NCBI GenBank assembly: GCA_021736215.1
Contig: JAIPGI010000002.1
Coordinates: forward strand, 1 to 64,000
DNA: 64,000 nucleotides
Direction of reading: 5' to 3'
Source of the DNA: Candidatus Altimarinota bacterium
GTDB lineage: Bacteria > Patescibacteriota > Gracilibacteria > UBA4473
Shown: positions 8,496 through 16,346 of the stretch, piece by piece
Numbering within the stretch: the stretch's first letter is position 1
Layout: each line of letters begins with the position of its first letter
Notes under the pieces: model-generated
Databases searched by the model: none
The model's input: only the letters and a program-made list of their open reading frames with translations
What the model was told of the DNA's origin: nothing
Translations under genes and position numbers: made by a program

Positions 8496-8514
8496 TTGTA
8501 GAAATTTTCTACAA
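8496..8514. promoter_or_regulatory. Perfect palindrome between glnA and the TrmB-like regulator
   Basis: TTGTAGAAATTTTCTACAA: 9-bp arms around one central T, in the 177-base divergent region. Size and symmetry fit a dimeric winged-helix operator. The neighbouring TrmB-like protein is the obvious candidate binder, by position only. Confidence 0.5.
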
Positions 8515-8589
8515 CAGTAAAATAATCATGTATTTCAGAAAATTTTTTTAATTTTTTCTCTTCTGTTATAAAAAATTACACGTTGCGCA

Positions 8590-9327
8590 ATGGATGAAAA
8601 TATTATTAAAAAATTTATTGATATTGGCTTCTCCCAAAATGAGGCAAAGGTCTATTTGGCATCTCTCGAGAGCGGGACAGCTCCTGTTTCTGATATCGCT
8701 CAAGCGGCGGGGATGAACCGTATTACCACATATAGTTTGTTGCAGAAACTTCTCGAAGAGGGGCTTGTAACGATATCCATGAAATCGGGAACTCGGCATT
8801 TCACGGCACTCAATCCAGAAGTTCTTCTTGAGGATGTGCGACGGAAAACAGAAAGTTTTGAGAAAAGTGTTCCCTTCCTCAAGTCTCTCATGGTAGGGCA
8901 TGAAACGCGTCCCATGGTTCGTTTTTTTGAGGGACTTGAGGCGGTCAAAAAAGCGTATCTGGAAACCCTCGGCTCGCATACGGAGATGCTCAATTATGCC
9001 AATTCCAAGAACATCCGCGATCATTGGACACAGTATGATCAGGAATATGTGTTGTCTCGAAAAAAGAAACAGATTTTTCTTCGAGGATTGGCTCCCGAAG
9101 ATTCTCAAGGACGAAAAGTTCAAGAAGGGGATGCAGAGTACTTTCGTGAGACGAGACTTCTTCCCAAAAAACACTTTTGGGTGGAGAACGAAATCAATAT
9201 TTACGATGACAAACTTTTTATTGCTTCATTTGATCCAGAGCCCTTTGCCATCATTATTCAGTCGCAAGCGGTAGCCGATACTCAGCGGCAGATTTTTGAA
9301 ATTGCATGGGAAGCGGCACAGCAATGA
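8590..9327 (+). CDS. TrmB-family transcriptional regulator
   Basis: 245 residues. An N-terminal winged helix (residues about 5-75: GFSQNEAKVYLASL, then AQAAGMNRITTYSLLQKL) matches the TrmB DNA-binding domain. A C-terminal PLD-like/TrmB sensor region follows (EVENEINIYDDKLF type motif, FAIIIQS). TrmB proteins control sugar or central metabolism in archaea and bacteria, and small versions occur in CPR genomes. A TATAAA at 8568-8573 lies 16 bases before the ATG; no Shine-Dalgarno is visible. Divergence from glnA and the shared palindrome suggest it controls itself and perhaps nitrogen assimilation. The ligand cannot be told from sequence. Confidence 0.8.
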   Translation: MDENIIKKFIDIGFSQNEAKVYLASLESGTAPVSDIAQAAGMNRITTYSLLQKLLEEGLVTISMKSGTRHFTALNPEVLLEDVRRKTESFEKSVPFLKSLMVGHETRPMVRFFEGLEAVKKAYLETLGSHTEMLNYANSKNIRDHWTQYDQEYVLSRKKKQIFLRGLAPEDSQGRKVQEGDAEYFRETRLLPKKHFWVENEINIYDDKLFIASFDPEPFAIIIQSQAVADTQRQIFEIAWEAAQQ

Positions 9328-9495
9328 GTAATGAGTAATGAGTAATGAATAATGAGTAATGAATAATGAGGAACAATAGACCGAAAAGAATACATTGCTT
9401 TCTCTTATTTTTTCTACTAAAAAGAGCGAGAACTATCTGAAATAAGAAAAATATTACATTATTCATTATTTCATTGTTCATTCTTCATTGTTCAC
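9324..9495. repeat. AT-rich TAATGA-type tandem repeats flanking a short spacer
   Basis: Seven- and eight-base units (AGTAATG, AATAATG) repeat at 9324-9372. The inverted version (CATTATTCATT, TTCATTG) fills 9455-9493, so the spacer before mutS is flanked by inverted low-complexity tracts. The same unit returns at 56100-56125. Confidence 0.6.
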
Positions 9496-12078
9496 ATGTC
9501 GACCCCCGTGCAACGGCAATATGCAGAACTTAAAAAGCAAAATCCAGATGCGATTTTGTTTTTTAGGCTCGGGGATTTTTATGAGATGTTTTATGAGGAT
9601 GCGGTGCTTGCTTCGCGTATTTTGGGGATTGCTCTTACCGCTCGACACAGAGGAACAGAAAATGAAATGCCCATGTGTGGGTTCCCTCATCATGCCCACG
9701 AGGAATATTTAGAAAAACTCATTGAAAACGACTACAAGGTAGCTATTGCTGAGCAGATAGAGGACATTGAAACCAAGTCCATTACTCGTCGTATTGTGCG
9801 AGTCGTGACACCTGGTACAACCTTGGAGCAGGGGAATCTGAGTCCAGAGCGAAATACGTTTTTGGCGGCAGTGAGTTTCGTCCCTCAAAAAAAATCCACT
9901 TCTGCAAAAGCAGAGTATGGAATTGCTTATAGTGATCTTTCGACAGGAGAGTTCCGAACGTGTCTTTTTGAGAATGAAATCTCTTTTTTGGATGAACTCT
10001 ACAAACTTAATCCGTCAGAGATTTTGCTTCCCCAAAGGGTTCTTGAGGATGAAGGTTTCTGTCGAAAACTTCCCCGATCACACCACACCCCCAGACCCGC
10101 TCTCTCTGAAAAAAATGCGGTAGAGATTCTACAATCACACTTCGGGATTTCTAATATAGAAGTTTTTGGGCTTGAAAAAATAGCGCTTTTGATTGAAGTA
10201 TCGGCGCAGGTATTGCAGTACCTACAGGAAACTCAAAAATCAAATTTATCGCATATCTCTAAACTTATTCGGTATTCGAGTGGAGAGGTAATGCAATTGG
10301 ATCGACAAACATTTCGACATTTGGAAGTTTTTGAATCTTTGCAACGGGGAGAAGGATCGACGTTGTGGTCAGTTTTTGAGAAAAGTGCAACCAGTATGGG
10401 CGCTCGAATGCTCCATCGATGGCTTTTGAACCCTTTGCTCAATGTATCGCTTATTCAAGAACGACAAGAAGGAGTGGCAGAAATTTTTGGAAGTACAGGA
10501 CTCCAAAAAGTATTGAAAGAAAACCTCCAAAAAATTTCGGACCTAGAGCGAATTTTGGCGCGGCTTGTGACAGGACGCGGAAATGCGAGGGATTTAGCCT
10601 TTTTAAGGGACTCTTTTTCCGCATTTCCTTCTCTCGGGATTGCTTGCCAAAAGGCATCTTCTCCTCTTTTGCAAACTCTTGCCAAAAGTCTACAGGCTTT
10701 TGACGGGTTGTTTCAGAAATTAGAAAGCCAATTGGTAGAACATCCTCCTGTGGAGATTACGGGGGGCGGAATATTTTTGTCGGGAGTATCAGAGCGGCTT
10801 GATGAACTGCGAGAGCTTTCTCATAACGCTCAGAAGTGGCTTGATAATTTCCTCGAAGAAAAGAAAAAAGAATCTGGTATTTCCACTCTCAAGGTGAAGT
10901 TTTCCCAGAATTTTGGCTTTTGTTTGGAAGTTTCCAATGGACAAAAAGATCATGTTCCTGCCTCATGGGTACGACGTCAGACACTCGTGAATGCCGAGCG
11001 ATATACCACTCCAGAACTGGCAGAATATGAACAAAAAGTACTCTCTGCGGAAGGCGAAAGTTTTGCGCTGGAACACGAGATGTTTGTAGCGTTGCGAGAA
11101 TACACGCTTAAGTATACCTATCAAATTCAGGAAGCTTCTCGTGCAGTGGCGACACTGGATGGACTTTTTACACTTGCTTGCACGGCGCATCGTTGGCGTT
11201 GGACGAAGCCCAATTGTTCGAATTCCCATAAAACACTCCGTGTTATCGGCGGACGACATCCCGTGGTCGAAAGAATTTCAATAGAAACTTTCATTGCCAA
11301 TGACTTGGTGATGGATGAAGATTCTCGATTCCATTTGATTACAGGACCCAATATGGCAGGGAAGTCTACTTTTTTGAGGCAAAATGCTTTGATTATTTTA
11401 CTCGCTCAAATCGGGAGTTTTGTCCCTGCTCGTGAAGTACGGATGGGAATTTTTGATAGAATTTTTACACGAGTGGGAGCATCAGATAATTTATCAGGAG
11501 GACAATCGACATTTTTTGTCGAAATGACCGAAACGGCTCGAATTTTGCACGCGGCAACGGACAAAAGTTTCATCATTCTCGATGAAATTGGACGAGGGAC
11601 ATCGACCTTTGACGGTATTTCTCTGGCGTGGGCGATTACGGAATTTTTACACGATGAAGTAAAAGCAAAAACACTCTTTGCCACGCATTATCACGAATTA
11701 ATTGATTTGGCTGAGGACTTGTCTGCGGCTCGAAATTATCATGTGGAAGTTTCCCAAAATAAAAATGGAATCGTTTTCCTTCGTCATATCGCTGAAGGGG
11801 GAATTTCGGATTCGTTTGGAATAGAAGTGGCGGGATCTGCGGGGATTCCAACCGTCGTTCTCAAGAATGCCAAAGAGGTTTTGAAACGACTGGAATCGGA
11901 GAATTTACTCTCAGGAAAACCGACACTTTTTTCGGCGGTGCGGGTTCGTGAAAAAATTGTCGAACCGAAATCTGAGCTCGAGGATTTCTTTGTAAACGTG
12001 AACGAAAATGAGCTGACACCTAAGGAAGCCTTGGACCTTGTCTTTCGGATGAAAGAAATTTTCAAAAAGAAAAGTTGA
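9496..12078 (+). CDS. mutS: DNA mismatch repair protein MutS
   Basis: 860 residues, normal for MutS1. Mismatch-binding motif near residue 25 (FFRLGDFYEMFYEDA), then connector, core lever and clamp. The ATPase has Walker A GPNMAGKST near residue 618, the ABC signature LSGGQSTF, Walker B FIILDEIGRGTST and the H-loop ATHYHEL. It recognises mismatches and starts strand repair with MutL, which is not in this window. ATG 9496 sits directly before the conserved N-terminus. The C-terminal region ends in a helical tail (TPKEALDLVFRMKEI), the usual MutS dimer/tetramer extension. A LysW-like ORF follows 59 bases downstream on the same strand. Confidence 0.95.
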   Translation: MSTPVQRQYAELKKQNPDAILFFRLGDFYEMFYEDAVLASRILGIALTARHRGTENEMPMCGFPHHAHEEYLEKLIENDYKVAIAEQIEDIETKSITRRIVRVVTPGTTLEQGNLSPERNTFLAAVSFVPQKKSTSAKAEYGIAYSDLSTGEFRTCLFENEISFLDELYKLNPSEILLPQRVLEDEGFCRKLPRSHHTPRPALSEKNAVEILQSHFGISNIEVFGLEKIALLIEVSAQVLQYLQETQKSNLSHISKLIRYSSGEVMQLDRQTFRHLEVFESLQRGEGSTLWSVFEKSATSMGARMLHRWLLNPLLNVSLIQERQEGVAEIFGSTGLQKVLKENLQKISDLERILARLVTGRGNARDLAFLRDSFSAFPSLGIACQKASSPLLQTLAKSLQAFDGLFQKLESQLVEHPPVEITGGGIFLSGVSERLDELRELSHNAQKWLDNFLEEKKKESGISTLKVKFSQNFGFCLEVSNGQKDHVPASWVRRQTLVNAERYTTPELAEYEQKVLSAEGESFALEHEMFVALREYTLKYTYQIQEASRAVATLDGLFTLACTAHRWRWTKPNCSNSHKTLRVIGGRHPVVERISIETFIANDLVMDEDSRFHLITGPNMAGKSTFLRQNALIILLAQIGSFVPAREVRMGIFDRIFTRVGASDNLSGGQSTFFVEMTETARILHAATDKSFIILDEIGRGTSTFDGISLAWAITEFLHDEVKAKTLFATHYHELIDLAEDLSAARNYHVEVSQNKNGIVFLRHIAEGGISDSFGIEVAGSAGIPTVVLKNAKEVLKRLESENLLSGKPTLFSAVRVREKIVEPKSELEDFFVNVNENELTPKEALDLVFRMKEIFKKKS

Positions 12079-12137
12079 TTTTTCGTACAAATCCGCTACA
12101 AAACACATCGAAGAATTCCCATTTTCCCCACAAAGAA

Positions 12138-12323
12138 ATGAACGAAGAGATCTACATTTTTTGTCCAGACTGCCGTGGGAAGTTTGAAGTAGAGCGATCT
12201 GATATTGTCGAAGGAGAAATCCTAGAGTGTTCGCTTTGTGGAGCGGAAATCGAGGTCACGCAAGAAGACCCGATTAAGATTCGTCTTTTGACGGAAGAGG
12301 AAGATGAGGACGAGATGTATTAG
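12138..12323 (+). CDS. LysW-like acidic zinc-ribbon mini-protein
   Basis: 61 residues from ATG 12138. Two Cys pairs (FCPDC and CSLCG) form a zinc ribbon. GEILECSLCGAEIEV and the following DP closely follow LysW/ArgW, the amino-group carrier proteins of lysine and arginine biosynthesis. The tail is strongly acidic (EEEDEDEMY) but lacks the C-terminal EDWGE, whose last Glu carries the substrate in LysW. Either it is not a carrier or it uses a different end. It follows mutS on the same strand and no lys/arg genes are nearby. ATP-grasp enzymes, the partner class of LysW, occur 10 kb away, but no link is shown. Frame could extend upstream to 12075, which would be poorly conserved leader. Confidence 0.7.
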   Translation: MNEEIYIFCPDCRGKFEVERSDIVEGEILECSLCGAEIEVTQEDPIKIRLLTEEEDEDEMY

Positions 12324-12403
12324 GGTGCCAAGCTGACGAGCTCACGAGTCAACGAGCGAACGAGCGAGAGGGGAAGGGAGAAAAAGTTCGAACTTGAAAA
12401 AGA

Positions 12404-13672
12404 TTACAAGGCGTTGACGAGTTTTTTGAAAGTATTTCCTTTTTCTTTGTAGTTGGGGAATTTATCAAAACTCTTTGCTCCAGGGGAAAGGAGGCAGACT
12501 TTTCCTTTGGGCGTATGGCTCAGTCCTGCTTCGACAATTTCCTCGAAGTTTTTCTGATGTATCACTCTTTGGTGGGGGAACTGGATATCGGCGAGAGTTT
12601 TTTGGATGACCTCCAAACTGTCTCCGTCGGGAAGAAGAACAAGGGCGTTAGTTTGTGTTTTGATGACTTGCAAGAGTTCAGTCCATGAATCGCCCGATGG
12701 GCGTCCACCGAGGATGATAGATCCAAGTTTTTTGCCAAAGAATTTCACTGCTGCGAGTGATGCTGAAGGATTACTCGCGATAGAATCGTTCACGAATTGG
12801 ATACCATTTTTTTCTGTAAAAATTTCCATGCGATGTGGAAGCCCTTGGAACTCGTGAGCAGTTTTTTGCAAAAGAGTTTCAGGAATTTTGAGAATATCGC
12901 AGAGAGATTTCATCGTGCCGAAATTTTGGCGGAAGTGGAGTGCGCGAAAGACGGAAGTTTCAGGGAATAAGGATTCTTGGATAGTGCTCGAAAAAATACA
13001 TCGTCCCTTGAAGAGCGTCATATCGAGGAATGCCCCAGTTTCCTCTGGCACGATGAGGAAGTCATCAGCATGTTGGTGTCGGAAGAGATTACTTTTGGCG
13101 GCATGGTATTTCTCCACAGTTTGGTGTCGTTCAAGGTGATCGCGGTAGAGATTGAGCAAAATCGCGATGTGGGGGGAGTTTGAGAGGTGTTCGAGCTGGA
13201 AACTGGAAAGTTCCAAGATGACGAAATCGTATTCTCCCTTTTGGAATGCAGGAAGAACATCCAAGGGAGGGACTCCGAAGTTTCCCGCGATAGCGACGGT
13301 GCGACCAGTATTTTGCAAGAGTTCTGCACAGAACTTCGTCGTGGTGGATTTTCCTTTGGTTCCAGTGATACCGATGGTTTTTTGTCGTTCGGATTCACTT
13401 AAATTCTCGAAGAAGAGCTCTACTTGGCTCGTGATTTTGTTTGTAGGCGCATCGATTTTTTCTCGAGGGACCCCAGGGCTTCGGACGATGAGGTCGAAGT
13501 CTTGAAACTTGAACCCGGGTTTCAAAAACTCGGGTTCTGTCTTATTTTCATCAAAGAGAGAAATCTTGAATTGGGGATAATTTTCTTTGAAAAATTTTTC
13601 AGTGGAGCGACCTTCATCGCCGTATCCATAGATGAGAATTTTTGCATTGGAAGCGAGGAGAGAGAATTTCAT
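12404..13672 (-). CDS. murD: UDP-MurNAc-L-Ala glutamate ligase, probably MurD2 type
   Basis: 422 residues from ATG 13672. Mur ligase architecture: N-terminal Rossmann part (ILIYGYGDEGRST), central ATPase with GITGTKGKSTT, then LLNLYRDHLERH and C-terminal SILGGRPSGDSW. Mur ligases add amino acids to UDP-MurNAc; MurD adds Glu. Because murL (L-Glu epimerase) lies directly upstream in the same transcription unit, I infer the MurD2 role, adding L-Glu instead of D-Glu. A longer start at ATG 13696 lies in the GAGAATGAC end of a dispersed repeat, so I prefer 13672. A decayed CCCGGG palindrome (13511-13537) is in frame near residue 50. The exact substrate stereochemistry cannot be read from sequence. 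Confidence 0.8.
   Translation of the reverse strand: MKFSLLASNAKILIYGYGDEGRSTEKFFKENYPQFKISLFDENKTEPEFLKPGFKFQDFDLIVRSPGVPREKIDAPTNKITSQVELFFENLSESERQKTIGITGTKGKSTTTKFCAELLQNTGRTVAIAGNFGVPPLDVLPAFQKGEYDFVILELSSFQLEHLSNSPHIAILLNLYRDHLERHQTVEKYHAAKSNLFRHQHADDFLIVPEETGAFLDMTLFKGRCIFSSTIQESLFPETSVFRALHFRQNFGTMKSLCDILKIPETLLQKTAHEFQGLPHRMEIFTEKNGIQFVNDSIASNPSASLAAVKFFGKKLGSIILGGRPSGDSWTELLQVIKTQTNALVLLPDGDSLEVIQKTLADIQFPHQRVIHQKNFEEIVEAGLSHTPKGKVCLLSPGAKSFDKFPNYKEKGNTFKKLVNAL
13511..13537. repeat. Decayed CCCGGG palindrome inside murD
   Basis: GAACCCG (13511-13517) and CGGGTTC (13531-13537) with partly complementary interior. It encodes the segment EFLKPGFKF in the N-terminal domain. Confidence 0.6.
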
Positions 13673-13746
13673 GGTGATTTCTTTTGTTGTTGTCATTCTC
13701 TAGCTCGACTAGGGAATCCATACAACACTCTTCCGAGGAGGAGTGG

Positions 13747-13769
13747 ATTCTCGGATCAAGTCCGAGAAT
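13747..13769. repeat. Palindromic repeat forming the murL 3' end
   Basis: ATTCTCGGA (13747-13755), TCAAG, TCCGAGAAT (13761-13769). The murL stop codon lies in the loop and its last residues (CHSRT) are encoded by one arm. A sister element is at 18518-18538. Confidence 0.8.
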
Positions 13770-15111
13770 GACAAGAGGAGGGGAAGTCTTTTAAAATATT
13801 TTCAAAATGTTTGCTCATTGAGTGGGGCTGGAGTTTTTGCCAATCGAAGTTTGAGGCAGGGATGTTCCAAGTGGCAAGCTCGCTCCACTGACCGCTTTCT
13901 CGGGCCATACGAATGGCGGTACGGACTTCTTCAATTTCTCCGACACATTCGAAGGGTTTATGGCCTTCGAGTCCCAGAAGTTCCCGAAAAGTTCCTTGGA
14001 GTTTGGTCTTGGCGAAGAGATTTTCACCAAATATTTCAATGAGTTTTTCTTTTTTTACAAAAGGAGAAAAAATCGCAAAGACAAACGCACATTTGGGGCA
14101 TTCCCCACACCAAGAAATATTTTTGACATGGGATTTCCAGCTTCCTGTCTCAAAATCCCAATTTGAAATTTTGAAGTTTCGATTGCAGGACGAAAAGTTT
14201 CTCGCATATTTTTCGATGAAATTTTTACAAAAAATCTCTGCAATCTTTAGTTCGCTCAAGGGGCGAAGAAATGAGAAATAATCAATGTCTGGGGAGATGA
14301 ATTGGTGCACATAGGCTTGGAAATCTTTTTCGAACTCTAAACTTTTGGAATACTGGTGATTGATCTGCATTCCATGGATTTCTGTATTGGGCTCGTTGGC
14401 AGAGGCTTCGTTGGAGAGAATGACATTTTTCTTATTCCGTAGAATAGCAGAAGCCACTCCCAAAAATGCCAAAATCGCAGAAATTGGCACATGGCCATTG
14501 AAAGCGCCTTGAGCATTGAGATCGAAAAGTCGTGTATCGATTTTTCTCTTTACGCTCAGACGGGGTTTCCCGATTTGCGCAATCATGCTGTCAAAAAATG
14601 GATAATCGCCCACCGTCCATGTTTCGAAATCTTTCCCTTGGGATTTGAGAATCTCGGCGGTCGTAAGGGAGTCTTTTCCTCCTCCAATGGGGACAATTGA
14701 TCCTTTGATGTTTGCAATCTTGATCCCGGGTTCTAGAGTATTTTTGAACCCGGGATCTGAGACAAAATTTATTTTTCCACGGGGGTTGATTTGATTGACG
14801 AAGAAAAATTCTCCTAAGCCGTGGAGATAGATTTTTTCAAAGAATGTTTTTTGTTTGACGCTGAGACCTTTTGTAGAAAATTCTATTCTTGATGGCAAAA
14901 ATGCCTTGAAATACGAAATCCCACACATGACGAAGACTCCAAATATTGCCCTGCCAAACGCAATCCGATTGAAGGTCGGATCAAAAGCAAAATCAAAAAT
15001 AATCTCTTCGGTAAATGTGATTTTGTGATCGAGGGAATAGGTCAGAATCAGTTTTTTCTCCGCAGGCCAGAAAGTATAATCTTCGAAGAAAAATATCTTG
15101 TATTGTTGCAT
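13756..15111 (-). CDS. murL: UDP-MurNAc-L-Ala-L-Glu epimerase MurL
   Basis: 451 residues. Features that match the MurL family: a nucleotide-loop-like motif IVPIGGGKDSLT near residue 140, then HGMQINHQYSKSLEFE and a Cys cluster WCGECPKCAFVF near residue 350. MurL, first shown in Xanthomonas, converts the terminal L-Glu of UDP-MurNAc-L-Ala-L-Glu to D-Glu in an ATP-dependent reaction, replacing glutamate racemase. The adjacent downstream murD on the same strand is the expected partner. Oddities: a full CCCGGG palindrome (14722-14757) is inserted in frame near residue 120, and a second palindrome supplies the last residues and the stop. Identification is by recalled motifs plus context, so a profile search should confirm it. 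Confidence 0.8.
   Translation of the reverse strand: MQQYKIFFFEDYTFWPAEKKLILTYSLDHKITFTEEIIFDFAFDPTFNRIAFGRAIFGVFVMCGISYFKAFLPSRIEFSTKGLSVKQKTFFEKIYLHGLGEFFFVNQINPRGKINFVSDPGFKNTLEPGIKIANIKGSIVPIGGGKDSLTTAEILKSQGKDFETWTVGDYPFFDSMIAQIGKPRLSVKRKIDTRLFDLNAQGAFNGHVPISAILAFLGVASAILRNKKNVILSNEASANEPNTEIHGMQINHQYSKSLEFEKDFQAYVHQFISPDIDYFSFLRPLSELKIAEIFCKNFIEKYARNFSSCNRNFKISNWDFETGSWKSHVKNISWCGECPKCAFVFAIFSPFVKKEKLIEIFGENLFAKTKLQGTFRELLGLEGHKPFECVGEIEEVRTAIRMARESGQWSELATWNIPASNFDWQKLQPHSMSKHFENILKDFPSSCHSRT
14722..14757. repeat. CCCGGG palindrome inside murL
   Basis: GATCCCGGGTTC (14722-14733) and GAACCCGGGATC (14746-14757): perfect 12-bp arms around a 12-base loop, in frame, encoding part of DPGFKNTLEPGIK. 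Confidence 0.85.
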
Positions 15112-15193
15112 ACCGGAGAGATTTCAAGGAAAGCTGACTGTATCAAATTTTTTTTGGAAATCAATTGAGGCTCGCTTTCTGCGATATTTTTTT

Positions 15194-15199
15194 TACAAT
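15194..15199 (+). promoter_or_regulatory. -10 box of the nucleotidyltransferase
   Basis: TACAAT, 7 bases before GTG 15207. No good -35 box at normal spacing. Confidence 0.4.
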
Positions 15200-15206
15200 A
15201 GGTTTT

Positions 15207-15935
15207 GTGAAAGCAATCATTTTGGCGGCGGGATATGCAACGAGGCTCTATCCACTCACACTGGATACGCCGAAGCCCCTTTTGCCCATGGGAAAGAAGG
15301 TGATTTTGGATTTTGTCTTGGAAAAACTCAAAGAATTACCGCTCATCAATGAGGTTTTTGTCGTGACCAATAATAAGTTTGCTTCGCAGTTTGAGGCTTG
15401 GGCGAGAACCAAGCACTCATTTCACCTTACGGTGGTTAATGATGGCACGACTTCCAATGAAAACAGGTTAGGGTCGCTGGGGGATATCCGATATGTGATT
15501 CAGAAGTATGAATTGGATGAGGATTTATTGGTGATTGCGGGGGACAATGTTTTTGATTTCTCGCTAAAGCCCGTTTCGCAGATATTTGATCAGACCAAGT
15601 CTCCGACCGTTCTTCTCTATGATGTGGGGAGCAAAGACCTTGCCAAGCTTTACGGAGTAGTGAGTGTGGATTTTCATCAAAAAATCACCCGTTTCGAGGA
15701 GAAACCCGCCAACCCTGCTTCAACCTACATCTCTACTGCCATCTATTTCTATCCACAGAGCGTTCTGACGACTTTTCTCGAGTTTACCAAGACCCATGGC
15801 ACCGATCGCGCAGGGGACTTCCTAGCATGGCTCTCGAGCCATGAGGACACGTATGGAATTTTGGCAGAAGGGAAATGGTTTGATATTGGGGATCGGGAGC
15901 AGTTGGAGGCAGCGAGGGAGGTATTTGGAAAGTAA
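15207..15935 (+). CDS. Sugar-phosphate nucleotidyltransferase
   Basis: 242 residues from GTG 15207. The start reads VKAIILAAGYATRLYPLT, the nucleotide-binding signature of the NTP_transferase (RmlA/GlmU-like) family, followed by TPKPLLPMGKK. VIAGDNVFDF holds the metal-binding Asp, and FEEKPANP and GKWFDIGDRE match later active-site segments. It probably makes an NDP-sugar (dTDP-glucose type by resemblance) for surface glycans; the exact sugar is unknown. The frame extends to a TTG at 15165, but conservation starts at the GTG. TACAAT (15194-15199) ends 7 bases before the GTG, so the mRNA may be leaderless. Divergent from murL. Confidence 0.8.
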   Translation: MKAIILAAGYATRLYPLTLDTPKPLLPMGKKVILDFVLEKLKELPLINEVFVVTNNKFASQFEAWARTKHSFHLTVVNDGTTSNENRLGSLGDIRYVIQKYELDEDLLVIAGDNVFDFSLKPVSQIFDQTKSPTVLLYDVGSKDLAKLYGVVSVDFHQKITRFEEKPANPASTYISTAIYFYPQSVLTTFLEFTKTHGTDRAGDFLAWLSSHEDTYGILAEGKWFDIGDREQLEAAREVFGK

Positions 15936-15969
15936 AGTTACAATTTTAAAGTCGTAAGGTTTCCAATGG

Positions 15970-15996
15970 TTGGTGGAATGTAGCGATTGTTATAAA
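15970..15996 (+). promoter_or_regulatory. Possible promoter of a small gene
   Basis: TTGGTG (15970-15975), 15 bases, TATAAA (15991-15996) with an extended TGT before it. Start predicted near 16003. Confidence 0.35.
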
Positions 15997-16028
15997 TTGT
16001 TGATGTACATCTTTTAAGTAAGGAGATT

Positions 16029-16115
16029 ATGAAAACATTTTCATCATCTCGCGAGCTCGCTGTGAAAATGCGAACCCTTGGGTTCAATTCCTACCAAGTG
16101 CTCCGCACAATGTAA
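16029..16115 (+). CDS. Possible 28-residue small protein
   Basis: An ATG follows AAGGAG at short spacing (three bases) and opens a 28-codon frame ending in TAA. The peptide starts MKTFSSSRELAVKMRTLGF, is basic and could form one amphipathic helix. An extended -10 promoter lies upstream and a T-rich hairpin (16125-16152) lies downstream, so the unit has promoter, ribosome site and terminator. The 3' half (GGGTTCAATTCC) also looks like a tRNA T-arm, so a tRNA relic is the main alternative. No family is recognised. Confidence 0.35.
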   Translation: MKTFSSSRELAVKMRTLGFNSYQVLRTM

Positions 16116-16124
16116 AAAAGCGAC

Positions 16125-16152
16125 TATACCCCTTGGGTACATTAGTTTTTTT
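16125..16152 (+). terminator. Terminator-like hairpin after the small ORF
   Basis: TACCC-CTT-GGGTA followed by CATTAGTTTTTTT. The T-run ends directly at the CCA end of the convergent tRNA-Trp gene. Confidence 0.45.
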
Positions 16153-16154
16153 AC

Positions 16155-16228
16155 TGGCAGGCGCGGTAGGAATCGAACCCACACTCTCGGTTTTGGAGAC
16201 CGATGTTCTACCACTAAACTACGCGCCT
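16155..16228 (-). tRNA. tRNA-Trp (CCA)
   Basis: On the minus strand the acceptor AGGCGCG pairs with CGCGCCT. The D-arm carries TTTAGTGGTAGAAC, the anticodon stem TCGGT/ACCGA holds the loop CTCCAAA with anticodon CCA, and the T-arm GTGGG-TTCGATT-CCTAC is intact. The discriminator G and a 3' CCA are encoded. Confidence 0.93.
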
Positions 16229-16258
16229 ATAATGAACTGTAATTGAGGGAAAAGAGCT

Positions 16259-16346
16259 AGCGCGGTAGGAATCGTCCCGCGTACGCGGGATTGGAGACCA
16301 GAGACTGTCCCACTTTGGTGGGATTTTACCACTAAACTACGCGCCT
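16259..16346 (-). pseudogene. Second tRNA-Trp copy broken by two palindromes
   Basis: The 5' part (AGGCGCGTAGTTTAGTGGTA), the GGTCTCCA anticodon segment and the 3' part (GATTCCTACCGCGC) match the intact tRNA-Trp 30 bases away. Two palindromes interrupt it: TCCCACTTTGGTGGGA (16308-16323) in the D-arm side and TCCCGCGTACGCGGGA (16275-16290), which replaces the 3' anticodon strand, variable loop and half the T-arm. It cannot fold as a normal tRNA. Confidence 0.8.
16275..16290. repeat. CCCGCGTACGCGGG palindrome in the tRNA relic
   Basis: Perfect 16-base palindrome. The same core recurs at about 59256-59271 and 59393-59402, and as close variants near 57680 and 59572. Confidence 0.8.

Noticed and set aside
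9324..9372. CRISPR-like array
   Set aside because: Units are 7-8 bases, low complexity and without spacers.
16060..16110. Plus-strand tRNA
   Set aside because: A T-arm-like GGGTTCAATTCC is present, but no matching 5' acceptor strand, D-arm or anticodon arm lies upstream and the end is not CCA.
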